This document shows, in pieces, positions 10,257 through 21,448 of a stretch of 64,000 nucleotides of DNA. The stretch is taken from contig JAFCMP010000168.1 in NCBI GenBank assembly GCA_017506865.1, forward strand, positions 558,001 through 622,000, read 5' to 3'. Below the pieces are notes generated by a model. That model ran no database searches. It was not told the DNA's origin and saw nothing but the letters and a program-made list of their open reading frames with translations. The translations under genes were made by a program, and so were the position numbers. Each line of letters begins with the position of its first letter. The first letter of the stretch is position 1. The DNA is from Tribonema minus. Its lineage: Eukaryota > Sar > Xanthophyceae > Tribonematales > Tribonemataceae.

Positions 10257-11442
10257 ATGATGGGGGCGAGGCAGGTGGTGCATGCTGTGCTGGTGGCCGC
10301 CTGCTTCAGCGTAGCGTCCTCCTTTGTCCCAACAACCGGACACGGTTGTTATGCACCACAGTTGGTCAAAGAACACGAGCTCCAAAAGATTCAATACAGC
10401 TGCCGTCTGGCGCTGGCGCAACGACAGCGGCATGGTAGTTATGGAGGGCTGCGCATGACTGCGGCAGCACCATCGGAATACTACAAGGCGGCGGGCATTT
10501 TGCCTCTCGCATGGCTGCCAGAGGACAGAGGTGAGCGCGCAGCATGCCACGATTCTCAGTCACGCACGTCAATAGTGCTATCTCATCAGTCACCTGATGC
10601 CACGTGTCACTGCCTGTGTGTATATGTGTATATCTGTGTATATCACGCAGGTGGACATCTGGCGGTCTTGCTGGCCATGGAGGTGCGCAAAGGAAAGCGG
10701 CTACTGGGGCACATGGGCGGCAAGAGGGAGGCTGCAGACAAGGGACCAGCATTCACTGCTTGGAGGGAGGCGTGGGAAGAGAGCGGGAAGGTGTGTTCAG
10801 CTGCATTGCTTCTGCTGAACACTACAGCCATGCAGTATTTGGTGGTTGCTAGGACATGAGTGCTAAGGCATGGCGCATCTACTTGTCTGATCCCAGGTCC
10901 TCAGCAGCAACGCGAGGGCAACCTTCCTGGCTGCCGCAGAAAGCGGCGACACCCGTGTGCTGTGGGTGCCGGAGTGCGAGCAGGCAATCTTTCTTTATCA
11001 AGTGCCTGTGACCTGGGGGGATGGATTGGCACGCAGCTTCAACAGCGCCACCGCCGCCGCTGCAGGCGGTGGGTCGGACGGCATTGCGGGCAACGGTGCC
11101 GACGACGCTGCTGAGGACGAGGCTGCCCTAGTGGCGGCGGAACGCCAGTGGAAGGATGTGTGGCGGGAGCAGAGGGACGCAGCCCAGGGTACAACCGCAT
11201 CAGCGCACAGCACTCCTTTTGCCGCTGCAGCGGCGGAAGCGCACAGCATCTTGACGCATTCGGCCGCGGACCTGCGCAAGACCACACTGACGGAGCTGCT
11301 GTGGGTGCCCGTGCAGAATCTGCTGAGCAAGGAGGGCCTGCCCGGTGAGCTCGAGCTCGCGCCCGTCCTGCGCTTCCTACTGGCTAACGAAGACTTCGCG
11401 GAGGAGCTGCGTCTGGCGTGCAGGAGTCCTCGCGCGCCATGA
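10257..11442 (+). CDS. Nudix hydrolase with plastid-type bipartite presequence
   Basis: Exons 10257-10530, 10651-10790 and 10897-11442 join in phase (G|GT, then AAG|GTC), giving about 319 aa from the ATG at 10257 (the next codon is also ATG). The N-terminus is a hydrophobic signal peptide (VVHAVLVAACFSVASS) followed by FVPTTG, resembling the A/S-F cleavage motif of complex-plastid transit sequences. The mature part has GGHLAVLLAMEVRKGKRLLG and the Nudix box GGKREAADKGPAFTAWREAWEESGK, with the REAWEESG core intact; the first Nudix Glu is shifted. The C-terminal half carries an Ala/Gly insert and ends TELLWVPVQNLL...RSPRAP. Substrate unknown. Both introns are short GT-AG without junction copies. 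An in-frame ATG at 10209 is less likely. Confidence 0.75.
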
Positions 11443-12168
11443 GGGTCGCTTGCACGCCACGTCCTTGATGCCCCGATGCACCGCCTTGATGTGCCTCTCC
11501 CTATCAGTCTCGGTCACAAACAATTTTTCGCAGTCGTCCTCGGTGCACGCCACAGAAGCTCCCAAATCCACGCAGGAATTCCAGCTCGAGCATTCCAGTG
11601 GCTCACAGGTTAATTTTGAGAGTGGACAAAAAAACAAAAAGACATGTACGGGGTACGATCTCGCCCGCACAGGCTACACCTGCTTTCTAAGTTAGCAGAC
11701 ACGAAATTGTCACTCAGCCGTGCCACCTGTCCACGAATACGCTCACGCTGCAAAATCTACTGTATCATCGCGCCCACACCTGCTGCATCTGGTGTTGTGT
11801 AGCAGCCGGTAGCATCGGCATCACTAGCCGACCGTCGAGCAGCATGAGAAGTTGGTGATTCGAGCAAGACATGCGAGACAGAGCAGCGTGCGGATGCTGC
11901 GTTCACAAGCAAGCCTACTAGGAAGAAGCTGGCGCAGCGCAGCGCTGGGGTTCCTTTAAAAGCAGGCAGCAGCGCGTGTGTTCGCAGAATACTGCGCTTT
12001 CGTTAAAAAAGCATGACGCAAGCAACGGTGAACAGGCTCCTAGGGTAGCCGGGACCTGGCTGGGCCGGGGACTACGTTGCAACCTTCTCGTGCTTCTCTC
12101 AAATCATTGACTTCAACTTGAAGTGTTGGGCGAGAAGAAAAAAAAAGTGTGTTTGTTGATCGTGCGAC
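11443..12168. other. Intergenic, no gene seen
   Basis: The sequence between the Nudix stop and the ATG at 12169 has no supported coding frame. A TTTAAAAG at about 11954 and a TTCAACTTGAAGTG palindrome-like motif at 12112 precede the next gene; either could be promoter sequence, but this is not established. Confidence 0.4.
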
Positions 12169-12398
12169 ATGCGGTTCCAGCGCGTACTGCTGCTGATTGC
12201 ATCTTTCCTTCGCCCTGCGGACTGCCACGGCTTCTTACGTCAGCCGCACCCTCGATTGTCATGGCAGAAAGTGGACCCTCGCAAGACGGAATCGCAGACA
12301 GACGTCTGCTGCTATAGATCGGCCTGGCTAGTAAGAGGCGGCGGCGAAGGCGAACGTGGACAGTACGAGCAGCAATCTGACAGCGAAGAATACTCCAG
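12169..12398 (+). CDS. Secreted protein, first exon, LPMO-like N-terminus
   Basis: ATG at 12169 begins a hydrophobic signal peptide (MRFQRVLLLIASFLRPADC). Cleavage after Cys19 would expose HGFLRQPHPRLSWQK. An N-terminal His followed by Gly and a P..R motif is the pattern of copper-dependent lytic polysaccharide monooxygenases. The exon continues with two adjacent Cys (DVCCYRS) and an acidic stretch (QSDSEEYS), then a donor CCAG|GTACCT at 12398 (phase 2). The frame otherwise stops at 12424. No second exon with LPMO features was found, so it could be a truncated gene or a different secreted protein. Confidence 0.4.
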
Positions 12399-12914
12399 GT
12401 ACCTCATTGATCTGTGTGCTGTGTGACTGTGACCAGCAATCGCTCCAATCTCATGGCGCAGCAAGTCAGTTCAGCCATCACGCAAGGCTAGGAAGGGGCA
12501 TCAAGATGTGGCGGTAGGAGCAGAACATTCTACGTAACCTGAGGTGCCGACTTCGAGAGGACCATGAGCTGCCGTTCACGTCTCAAAAACTTCAACTGCC
12601 ACGTTGACAGAAGCCTGATGTCATGTTTGTGACACACCACGCCAAGCACCTCACACATGGCGTCACCAGTGTCCTGATGTTTTGAGTCACTATGATCTCC
12701 TTTGATCAGAACAGGAGCCTTGCGGTGACCACGTCAGGCTGTGCATCAGGGTCGAAGTGTCGACACACGCGAACATGAGCCAGGATGCCACTTTGTTGGA
12801 GGTACTCACGCTTGCATAAGCGCGTATACGCAACCATAACACAACAAAAATGCACCCACGTCTCACACGGGCGCCCCGCCTCACACACACACACTCCTCG
12901 CAAACAGCGCCCAG

Positions 12915-15900
12915 GACAGTGGTGAGGACAGCTACGACGGCAGCGCTCCACGGCGACGACCGCGCAGCAGCGGAAGCGGCAGCGGCGGCGCAAGTGCGCT
13001 AGCCAGCAGGGGCGCGTACGCCGTCGCCAGGGGGGTGGGGGCGCTTGCGGGCAAGTCCGTGTCGGGCGTCGTGCACACGCTCAAGCCGCGCCAGGTGGTG
13101 CTGCGCGAGGTGGCGACGGTGTGGAAGCTGGAGCAGATCGTCACGCTGCCGGTGAGCGCGCGCGCGCGGGGGCTGCGCGTCGGGCAGTACGTATCATGCG
13201 TGCTGGTCGCAATGTCACGGCGCTGAGCACTGCTGCCGAGGGCGGCAAAGCCCTGCGGCAGTGCGTGGCGCAGTCAGCCAGCGCAGCGTCTGACATCTGC
13301 GGTCATTCAACTTCAACCCTGAGCCCTCTCACCGTGACGGCAACGCTCGGCGCTGGCGACGGCGGTGCGGCGCGGCGCGCGCTGTGGGTGACCACTCACT
13401 GCAACTTCAGAAATTTACTGTCAGGTCGGTCGCCGACGGTGCACTGGAGGCATGTGCGTGCGCGTGCGCTCCACGGGCGTCCCTGGTGTGTGCGCAATGC
13501 GCGCGCACGTACGAGGACGGCACACTCACAGCTTGCCATCCGGCGCCTTATGCTTTGTTGCCCCGCCGCTCAAGGCCCGGTGTCCCCGCCGCCGCCACCG
13601 CTGCCGACGCAGGACGGGCACGTGGTGCCGTGCGTCGCGACGCTGGAGCTGCGCGCCGACGGCGCCAATTATGAATAACTTTGAAGTATCAATTTTTGTT
13701 GCATTTAATTTAAGGAATGCTTTGTTGCCCCGCCGCTTTAAGACCAATGTCCCCGCCGCCGTCGCCGCTGCCGACGCAGGGCGGGCACGTGGTGCCGTGC
13801 GTTGCGACGCTGGAGCTGCGCGCCGGCGGCGCCAATTATGAATTACTTTGAAGTATTGATTTTTGTTGAATTTAATGTAATGAATGCTTCGCTGCCCGCC
13901 ACTCAAACCCCGATGTTGCCGCCGCCGCCGCTGCCGACGTAGGGCGGGCACGTGGTGCCGTGCGTTGCGACGCTGGAGCTGCGCGCCGACGGCGCCGTGG
14001 CCACGCGCTTCCAGGGGCGCGACCTGCTGTCGGACTTTGAGTTCACCGCGCACGCGTGGCCCAGGTGAGGTGGTGTGGTGCTCGCCTTGGGGGTACTGCA
14101 ATGGGAGTACTGTACTTCTGTTGAAGTTCATGATAGCAGGCAAGCAGTATCATCGTGATACCTCAGTGTGTATCATCATCACGATACTGCTGAAGTGCGC
14201 GTGTAAGAGATGGCGCGTACACCCGTGGCACGGTTACGATTACAAGATTTCGAGTTCACCGCGCACGCGTGGCCCAGGTGAGTTTTTCGTGCTAACGCTG
14301 CCATGGAAGTACCTGTGAGGGTACTGTACTTCGACTGAGGTGTTCTATTGAAGCATATGGACATAATGACTTCAGTGTATCATATTATACGAGTTCACCG
14401 CGCACGCGTGGCCAAGGTGAGGTGGCGTGCTCGCCTACCATGGAGGTACTGTTGGAGTACTGTAATTCTATTGAAGAATACGTTATGGAAGTACATATTT
14501 TCAGCCCAGGTGAGTGTTGCGTGCTCGCGCCTACCATGGAAGTACCTGTGAGGGTACTGTAGTTTGAGTGAAGTGTTTTATCGAAGCATATAGGCGTTAG
14601 TCTATGCCTTTAGTGTATTCTATTATGAATATGAGTTCACCGCGCACGCGTGGCCCAGGTGAACTGGCGTGCTCGCGCCTACTGTTGGATCACTAAACAT
14701 CTATTGAAGTGTTCGGTTGAAGCATATGGACATGTTGACTTCAGACTTTCGTCGTCGTGATGCCTTTGAAAGTGTACGTACGCATTGGGTGTTCATCGAT
14801 GCAGCTCGTTGTATAGCACTGCATTGGCTGCGCGCGACGGCCTGGCTGTAGATTGTCAGCATGCCGCGTACATTTGGCGCAGGGTGTTTGTGTCCTCGCG
14901 TTCGTGTTCAGTTGTGGGCGCTTTTTTCAGTATTCAGGTGTAACGGCGTGATCACCAATATTCAGTATATGTACCGTGTACAGGTAGCTTCTGCCAATAG
15001 ACTCACATTGGCAGCACAACGCATTGCTGCAGGGCTCGTATTCTGTGTAAATTGACGATGAGAGTTTCTGTGTATTTGAAAATGAGCTAGTGCTAGCGTG
15101 CTCGTCATCATGTCTTGATGACTGCCAACTGCATGCTTGCAAGACGCTGTCGTTTGGGACATTTCGCCAGTGATCTGCCACACATTTCGCCAATGATCCG
15201 CCACGTGCAGGCCTCACGGGCGAGCAGATGCTGCTGCCATTTTGAATCAGAGTCTCTCACCCAAACGCTCGCCCGGGGCGCTACGCTCAATGCCGCCAAC
15301 TTCAAATTTAACTTCAACCATTGATGTCTCCGCAGGGCCTGCGCCATAGCCTTTGAGGCGCGCGCATTTCAGGGCCCGCGTGACCCCGAGCCGGTGCTGA
15401 TGCGCTACAAGGGGGTGAGTCCAAGTCTAAGTCTCATCCTGATTGAGTCTCATGGGCTTTCCCCTTGTTGGAAGGCAGTTCAGACCCTCTTACCTAGTTT
15501 GTCAGTATCTGGCTCTTGCAGCTGTCAAATTACGCGTCTCAGAGGTCTACTGCACGCCACAGTTCTGCCCTCAGTGTACAGCTGCCAACGTGCTGCTTTG
15601 AAGCACAAGCGCTTTTGGGCACTGCCAACATGCAGTCCTGTGAGCAGTGGGAAACTTGCAGCACGCACAGCAATCACCACTACACTGATGGGTGTAGGTG
15701 ATCCGTCGTATTTACATGTATACAGGCTTCAGATGTGCTGTTGCACCTGTGCATGCGCTGCAGCTGCAATTTCCCACAGTGGAAAACTGTCATTTGGAGG
15801 TGCAGTTGAATGTTGCTCTGGATAAACATAAGGCTGGAGCAGTATGCATACACAGCCCACGGTTTGCGATCACCTCGAACGACCAAGTCGAGTCCCAACC

Positions 15901-18900
15901 CTAACCGATGACAGAGTCAACACAACAGGTGAGTCAACAGCCGGAAGGCCCTACGAGTGGCACCTGTCTGTCATGAGCGGAACTGCGTGTAACGGCTGTG
16001 ACTGGTGTCGCCCTCACCTTCCACTGCACCTTTTTGATGTCATCTCCTGCACAATTGTGGCAACGTAGAGAGCTGTTGCTCACTGCCCTGTTGCACCACA
16101 CCAGCAGAGGCAGACATCAAGGTGACCAATGCAACAGAAGACCGACGCCAGTCGTGTGCTGCTAGAAGTGAATGTATTGTAGTCTGTCTAGAAGTACGTA
16201 CCTAGGGCTAACCCTAACCCTAGTAGTGAACATGTAACTGCCACATGCTCCAACACCCTCCCTCAGTCATTGAAGCAGTGGCTGCAGGATGACTGCTGTG
16301 CAAACAACCCCTCAAATGACAGAACTCAATACCAATCTGCAGGTATGAGCCGGGTGCGCTTCCGCTACGCAAACGGTGTGCAATCTGTGTCAACCAGGAC
16401 TAATGCCCCATGAATTGCAAATAACATTGAACCACCACACACTACACTGTGGATTTGAAACCAACCACTGTGTGTGCAAATAACAAATTATGATCAACAC
16501 ATGCTACCAGCTCAGTGCTCAGAGCCCCAGCACAACTACCATGTGCTTCTCATGCAACACCCGCCCAAGTGGCTTAGTGAGCATATCTGCATGCTGATCA
16601 AAGTCTGCCAATCCTGTCAAGATCTTTGAAGCCCCCAAAGCGATACCCCGCTTTGCTGAATCGCTGAGCGCGATGAGCTCCGCCTCCGTGGTAACTGTGA
16701 CCACCCCGAGTTGCCTTTGCAACCGCCGTCTCCGCGCTGCTCCGCTGACCATGACGATGTAGTCGCCACCGCGCGCGCTGTGTCCGCTGTGTCCTCGTGT
16801 TCCAAGGAACCTTCCCGGTGCCTGAGAATGCCGCCATCACCGTTGGGTGATTCCCCTTGTTATGGCCGCGCAGCCGCCCAGCCGACGGGTATGTAGCCCG
16901 CTGCTCCTGCGTTGTCCGCTGCCGTGCCAATGATGTAGGTGACTGCCCTCCCTCAATCTGTAGATTGGTGGGCTCGATAAAGGTAACTGTCGTTGTCGTA
17001 ACCGCTGCTGCCGCACTGGTACCGCTGGGGCTGATGCTCTTGGGCCCCGTGCCCGCCAGCTGCTGGACCAGGTTGATGCTCTTGGGCCCCGTGCCCGCCA
17101 GCGCAGGTGCCGTGGTACCACTACCGGATGTCACCACGCACCTCAGCAACGCGTAGTATAGGCCGTTGTGCCGAGTCAGCGGCAGTGAATGACCCCGTAC
17201 TGCAATGTAGCTTCATGGCCAGCTATGGCCAAAGCCACCCCCTGCTCCTCCAATTTAGACATGAAAAGCAAGTTGATGCCCACCCCCCGGCAGACCACAA
17301 CATCGTGTACGGCCAAAGGTGTCTCACCTCCCCCTGCAATCTTGAAATGAGCGTCCACGCTCGCCACGCCCTCCGGTGCGATAGTGCCGCCGATCCCCTT
17401 TACCGGCTCCACGCACGAGCGATAGTCCCCCAAAACAGCAGCCATGTCCCAGCTAACCGTTTCTGGGTCAAACATATGGGTGCTGGTGCCCGAATCCAGT
17501 GCTACGAGCACCTTGCCGCCGCAGATCCCGCCAGAGCTGCTACTCCGATGGCTGCTTTTCCCCAGTCCATTGCCTACCACCACATTGGCGATAGCCTCGC
17601 CACTTCCCCCCCCCTCTGCTAAGGTTGGACAGTCGGCTGAGTTGTGTTGATTGGTGTGATGCAAGTTGCACAACCCAGTGGCCGGGACTCCAGTAGCCGG
17701 AGCCTGCTGTGCCGCATCTGCAGAACCAGCTGGTACCTGTTGTGGCACTTGCCGCTGCTTTCCCTGCTGCTTGCAGTCTTGTCGTCGATGGCCGACCTCG
17801 CCGCATTTGAACCAGCGACCCTGGAAGCTCTCGCCCTTCTCAGTTGGAGGAGCTGAACCACTCCCGCCTATCACAGCATATGCTGAAACGCGCCAGCTTT
17901 GACCTGAGGTTGCTGAGGGCGAAGACGAACTCGTCTGGATCCTGCCCTCCCTCATTTCCATGCTGCGGAATTCGTCCATGAGCGCCATAGCCCGCGCCCG
18001 TGTACGTCCCTCGAACTTGTTTTTAAGCTCCTTGAAGGCAGCTCGCCCGTCCTGGCGGTGCATAAACCGCACACCGCGTGCGACGCCCTCGCCGAAAAGT
18101 CGATGCTGGTTACCAGCAAGCAATAGAACTGCCTGTTCATATCGCCGTACCACGACTGCTTCGTCACCTCCGTGTTCCCTAGATCCAGGAACTCCGTAGG
18201 CATCCCCTTGCAGCTCAACTCTGCGATCAGCTGGTACTGATACATATCCCAGCTTTCCCGATCGCCATTGAAGCTCGGCAAGTTTACCCTTGTGTCCAGC
18301 TGTAAGCTTGGAGTCATAACCTGTGGCAACGTAGAGAGCTGTTGCTCACTGCCCTGTTGCACCACACCGGCAGAGGCAGACATCAAGGTGACCAATGCAA
18401 CAGAAGACCGACGCGCTGCTAGAAGTGAATGTATTGTAGTCTGTCTAGAAGTACTTACCTAGGGCTAACCCTAGCCCTAGTAGTGAACATGTAACTGCCA
18501 CATGCTCCAACAACAATATATGCAGATCTTCACACGCAACCGAGTCAGCGCATCAGGCAAACCAACAGCCGAAAGGTCCTACGGACTGGCACAGCTCTAT
18601 CATGAGTGGAACTGTGTGTAACGGCTACAAGTGCTGTCTCCCTCACCTGCCACTACACCTCTGATTGTTCCCCTCACAATGAATGCAGATCTTCACACGT
18701 AACCTTATGGACCCCAGCATCATCAGGATGAAAGGCAACATTTATGCGCTTCAGGTACGTGAGCATCGATTACATCGACATGCACAGTGAGCAGGTGCGT
18801 AGCCTAAATGAGCGGCATGCTGCCCGCATCAGCAGTTGCAACAGACACTGATGTGCCAGCAATGCAGGCATCTTCAAGTTGCGGTTCTGAGCGGTGCTGC

Positions 18901-19778
18901 ATGTGCTGCGTGCAGTGCCGTGCGCGACGGCTCATCGCGGTGCACACTGCCTGCCGCACCGCGTGCGCAGTGCATGCGATGCCCTGTTTTTTGGAAGCTG
19001 ACCCCTGCGCGCTGCATGCAACACACCATAAGCACCGAGTGGCCTTATGTTTCGCCGCATTTACCTCCCATCGCTGAACCTTACACAGCAATTGCAGCGA
19101 CATGATACGACTGTCTGGAGGTCAGGGAGCGTCTGCAGATTGAGTGCAGAGCGCCGCCATAGCCCTAAGCCGCACGCCGCCAACCCTCCTGACGCTAACG
19201 CCATCACTCCAGGGTTTTCCGCGGACTTCGCTTCATGCTTCCTTCTGCTGATGTTGTCCATGACACAGAAAAGAGGTCGTCACTGCCCAGGTGACGCGCC
19301 ATTGCTGTACCTGGAGCAGAGGTCAGCTCCGGCAATGCTCTCACACCGACAGCACCATATTACGCATGAGTAACATTTGTCAGAGTGCGCCCTATGTCAT
19401 CATCGCACGCTTCCGATTTTGAAACGTCACACATGTGACGTGCCTCCCGCGCAGGGGCGCGGCTTCTGGAAGAAGTACGTGAAGGTGGGTCGCTTCACGG
19501 CCAAGCAGCGGCGCACGAGCGCCGCTGCTGCTGCTGCTGCCGCTTCTGCTGCTGCTGCCGTCGCCGCCCCGCCGTCTGCACCGGCAATCGGCAGGCCAGG
19601 GGCGCCCGAGGTCATCGACGACGAAGAGGAGGGATTACTTGAAGTTGAAGTTGAAGATGATGATGAGGGCGACGAGGGCAGCGCGAGTGACGGCGGCAGC
19701 GCCGCGAGCGCGTGGAGCGAAGGCGGCGGCAGCGAAGACGGCAGCGAAGACGGCAGCGAGTATGAGTCGGATGAATGA
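12915..19778 (+). CDS. Unrecognised multi-exon protein with acidic C-terminus
   Basis: Phase-consistent exons: 12915-13151, 13943-14064, 15336-15414 and 19455-19778 (stop TGA); the start is not found. The exons give a Ser/Gly-rich segment, then KPRQVVLREVATVWKLEQIV, GGHVVPCVATLELRADGAVA, FQGRDLLSDFEFTAHAWP, ACAIAFEARAFQGPRDPEPV and, in the last exon, GRGFWKKYVKVGRFTAKQRR. The end is an Ala run and an acidic tail (DDEEEGLLEVEVEDDDEGDE, then Ser/Gly/Glu repeats). No family recognised. The acceptor of exon 2 is preceded by two copies of itself and its donor is followed by four. The last intron (4 kb) contains the Copia remnant, so further exons may be missed. Cluster to the 12169 exon does not join in an open phase. 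Confidence 0.55.
13551..13996 (+). repeat. Three tandem copies of an acceptor junction
   Basis: Units at 13551-13666, 13720-13835 and 13886-13996 (period about 167 bp) each hold a pyrimidine-rich stretch, an AG acceptor (GACGCAG, GACGCAG, GACGTAG) and about 55 bp of exon encoding GHVVPCVATLELRA. The first two units then run into an AT-rich spacer containing AATTATGAAT and TTTGAAGTAT; only the third continues as exon. Confidence 0.9.
14026..14664 (+). repeat. Five copies of one donor junction
   Basis: GAGTTCACCGCGCACGCGTG followed by GCCCAG|GTGAG occurs at 14039-14069 (true exon end), 14252-14282, 14391-14421 and 14633-14663. A short remnant, CAGCCCAGGTGAG, lies at 14502-14514. Spacing is about 110-215 bp and the spacers are AT-rich with GGAGTACTGT and GAAGCATAT motifs. 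Each copy keeps a usable-looking GT donor. Confidence 0.9.
16519..16752 (-). pseudogene. Copia RNase H C-terminal remnant
   Basis: VTTEAELIALSDSAKRGIAL and ADMLTKPLGRVLHEKHMVVV match the end of copia RNase H (TEAEYxALSxAxKE...ADxLTKxL). Upstream (16900-17150, minus) the frame holds a 42-bp tandem repeat encoding LAGTGPKSI and no reverse transcriptase motif. Confidence 0.85.
17176..18395 (-). pseudogene. Copia gag-protease remnant
   Basis: The N-terminal frame (18395-17952) begins MVTLMSASAGVVQQGSEQQL and contains LPSFNGDRESWDMYQYQLIA, a copia gag opening. A frameshift near 18100 passes to the frame ending at 17176, which has FKELKNKFEGR, a CCHC knuckle whose first Cys is Trp (W-FK-C-GEVG-H-RRQD-C), a second C-x3-H...H...C cluster (CNLHHTNQHNSADC) and the protease site LDSGTSTHMF. 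The Trp change and frameshift indicate loss of function. Confidence 0.85.
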
Positions 19779-20136
19779 CAATGACTCTCTCCGGAGGAGA
19801 AAATCTGTCGGTTCGCCTTCTACCTGTTGTAAAATGCTGCACTGGTTGCTGGCTCTGCCAGTGCCAAGGCACGCGTGCCGGAATGCAGGTGCTGTGTCGT
19901 GATCGCGCGCGTTGGCGTCACCGAGGCGCGCGTGTTGTCAGTACACGACGTACCATACTACTACACACATTGAGATAGCGCCAAGACTTGTAGAAGCATA
20001 TACTTCGAAGTATAGAAATTATTCGCCATTCACTTGAAGGCGAGTTTTCACAAGTACTTAGGGGGGGGGGGCACATGGAGGAGGACATAGTGGAGGATCC
20101 CGAGATGCCATTTGGCGGCAGCGGCGTTTGAGTGGT

Positions 20137-20251
20137 TGCCGTGAAGACACTTTCAGAAGTCACACGACGTGTAGATTCCGTACAGCAGCATCAAGTTACA
20201 CCATCACCTGGGCTTTTTCGCGCCCTGAGCGAGAATTAATAAAAAGTACTT
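20137..20251 (+). repeat. Interspersed repeat, copy A
   Basis: About 90% identical by eye to 40692-40808. Shared landmarks are GACACTTTCAG, CACACGACNTGTAGATTCCG, TCAAGTTA and the end block GGGCTTTTTCGCGCCCTGAG, then CGAGAATTNATAAAAAGTAC. No coding frame is conserved. Confidence 0.85.
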
Positions 20252-20476
20252 TAGTAGCTACCACCTAAATTTCTGTGGCAGTTGTTGGCGAGTGAGCAGC
20301 AGCTCTCTTTGTTGCCACAGTGTCAGGACGTGTGTGGGACGGCTTGCAGGCGTGGATGTGCATGTTGTGCCCATGTCGGTCACAAGTGCACGGGCGCAAC
20401 GGGGGTCAACACTGCGCGGTCATCAAGAGCGGTCGCAGTCAGCACATGACGGCGTACATAGGGTATGCTTATATTC

Positions 20477-20590
20477 CATGTACTTTTTTTCAAGTTCTCT
20501 CTTGGGGCGTGAAACAGCTCAGATGGCGGATGTCCAGCTTGCAGCCAGAATCTGCATGTGTCGTTGTGAACACCTTGAAAGTGTCTCATC
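20477..20590 (-). repeat. Interspersed repeat, copy C (inverted)
   Basis: The reverse complement reads GAGACACTTTCAAGGTGTTC, then ATGCAGATTCTGGCTGCAAG and TTTCACGCCCCAAGAGAGAA before AAAAAAAGTAC. It aligns colinearly with copies A and B at lower identity. Confidence 0.7.
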
Positions 20591-21448
20591 AAGCATTGAC
20601 GATCAATTCCGAACGACATTGCCAAATGGCAATCATCATGCACATAAAGTACATTGAAGTTACGTCAGAGCCCGATTGCACGTGTGTCAATCACCACGCG
20701 CTCAGCGCAGCGGCAGGTTCACCGTATGCACATGCATACCCTGCAACGAGAGCAAAACATCACCTGCGATGATGTAGCTGCCAGACTGATCTTGTTTTGC
20801 AGCATCCATGTGGCGGTTCACCAGCGGTCTTGGGCCTGACTCCTACCCTCACCTACCAATACTGGCCCGTAGCCCTAATTCTACCTCTGCTACATCAATA
20901 TTGGGGCTCAACTCGCATGGCATGCGGTCTGCAAAATCACTGTGTTAGCGCATGTCTGTCGCACGCTGCTGCTGCACCATGAACCATAATGTGATGGCGC
21001 AGCTAAATGCAGGTGACCTGTGAACCACAATGTGATGGCGCAGCTGAATGCAGGTGACGGCGTGCATGGAGGGGCACAAGCTGAGCGTTGCGACAGCAGC
21101 AGCAGCACATTATTGTCTTTCAGTGATGGGCCTCTCGAATATCAACCGATAAAACATGGTGTACATGAGCAGACGCAGTGCAATAGTCTGGTGGCGTTCC
21201 TCTCATTGCGCTTCTCGCACTCATGTCTTGGGGCGTGCAACAGCGTCTTTGCACCGGGTTTTTTGGTGAATGGACAACGCAGCCACGCGCCGACCACAAG
21301 GTCGCGTCAGGGTGCGCACAGCGCCAAGAGACCCCAATGACCGCGTGAACAAAAACAAAGAGGACACGTGTGATCATTACCGCGCCAACGCGCGAAACAG
21401 CTACTATACAAGAAACACGCCGAACAGCGCGCGCGGGGCATTCCTCCC

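Larger units (their letters stand above)
15931..18662 (-). mobile_element. Decayed Ty1/copia retrotransposon
   Basis: Reading on the minus strand: a gag N-terminus near 18395, a zinc knuckle, an aspartic protease, then the end of RNase H (16752-16519). Reverse transcriptase and integrase are absent, so there is a large internal deletion. Flanking repeats: B at 16058-16255 and 18324-18513 (direct, about 95% by eye, each with GCTAACCCTA), and A at about 15931-16032 and 18560-18662 (about 75%). The order is A-B...B-A', not a simple LTR pair. It sits in the last intron of the gene at 12915. Confidence 0.85.
19779..21448. other. Intergenic with repeats
   Basis: No gene is supported. It contains a plus copy (20137-20251) and a minus copy (20477-20590) of the interspersed repeat, a possible third fragment (about 21190-21245), a TACTTCGAAGTA palindrome at 20003-20014, a G-run at 20059-20070, and a 44-bp tandem duplication (GAACCATAATGTGATGGCGC type) at 20981-21058. 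Confidence 0.6.
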
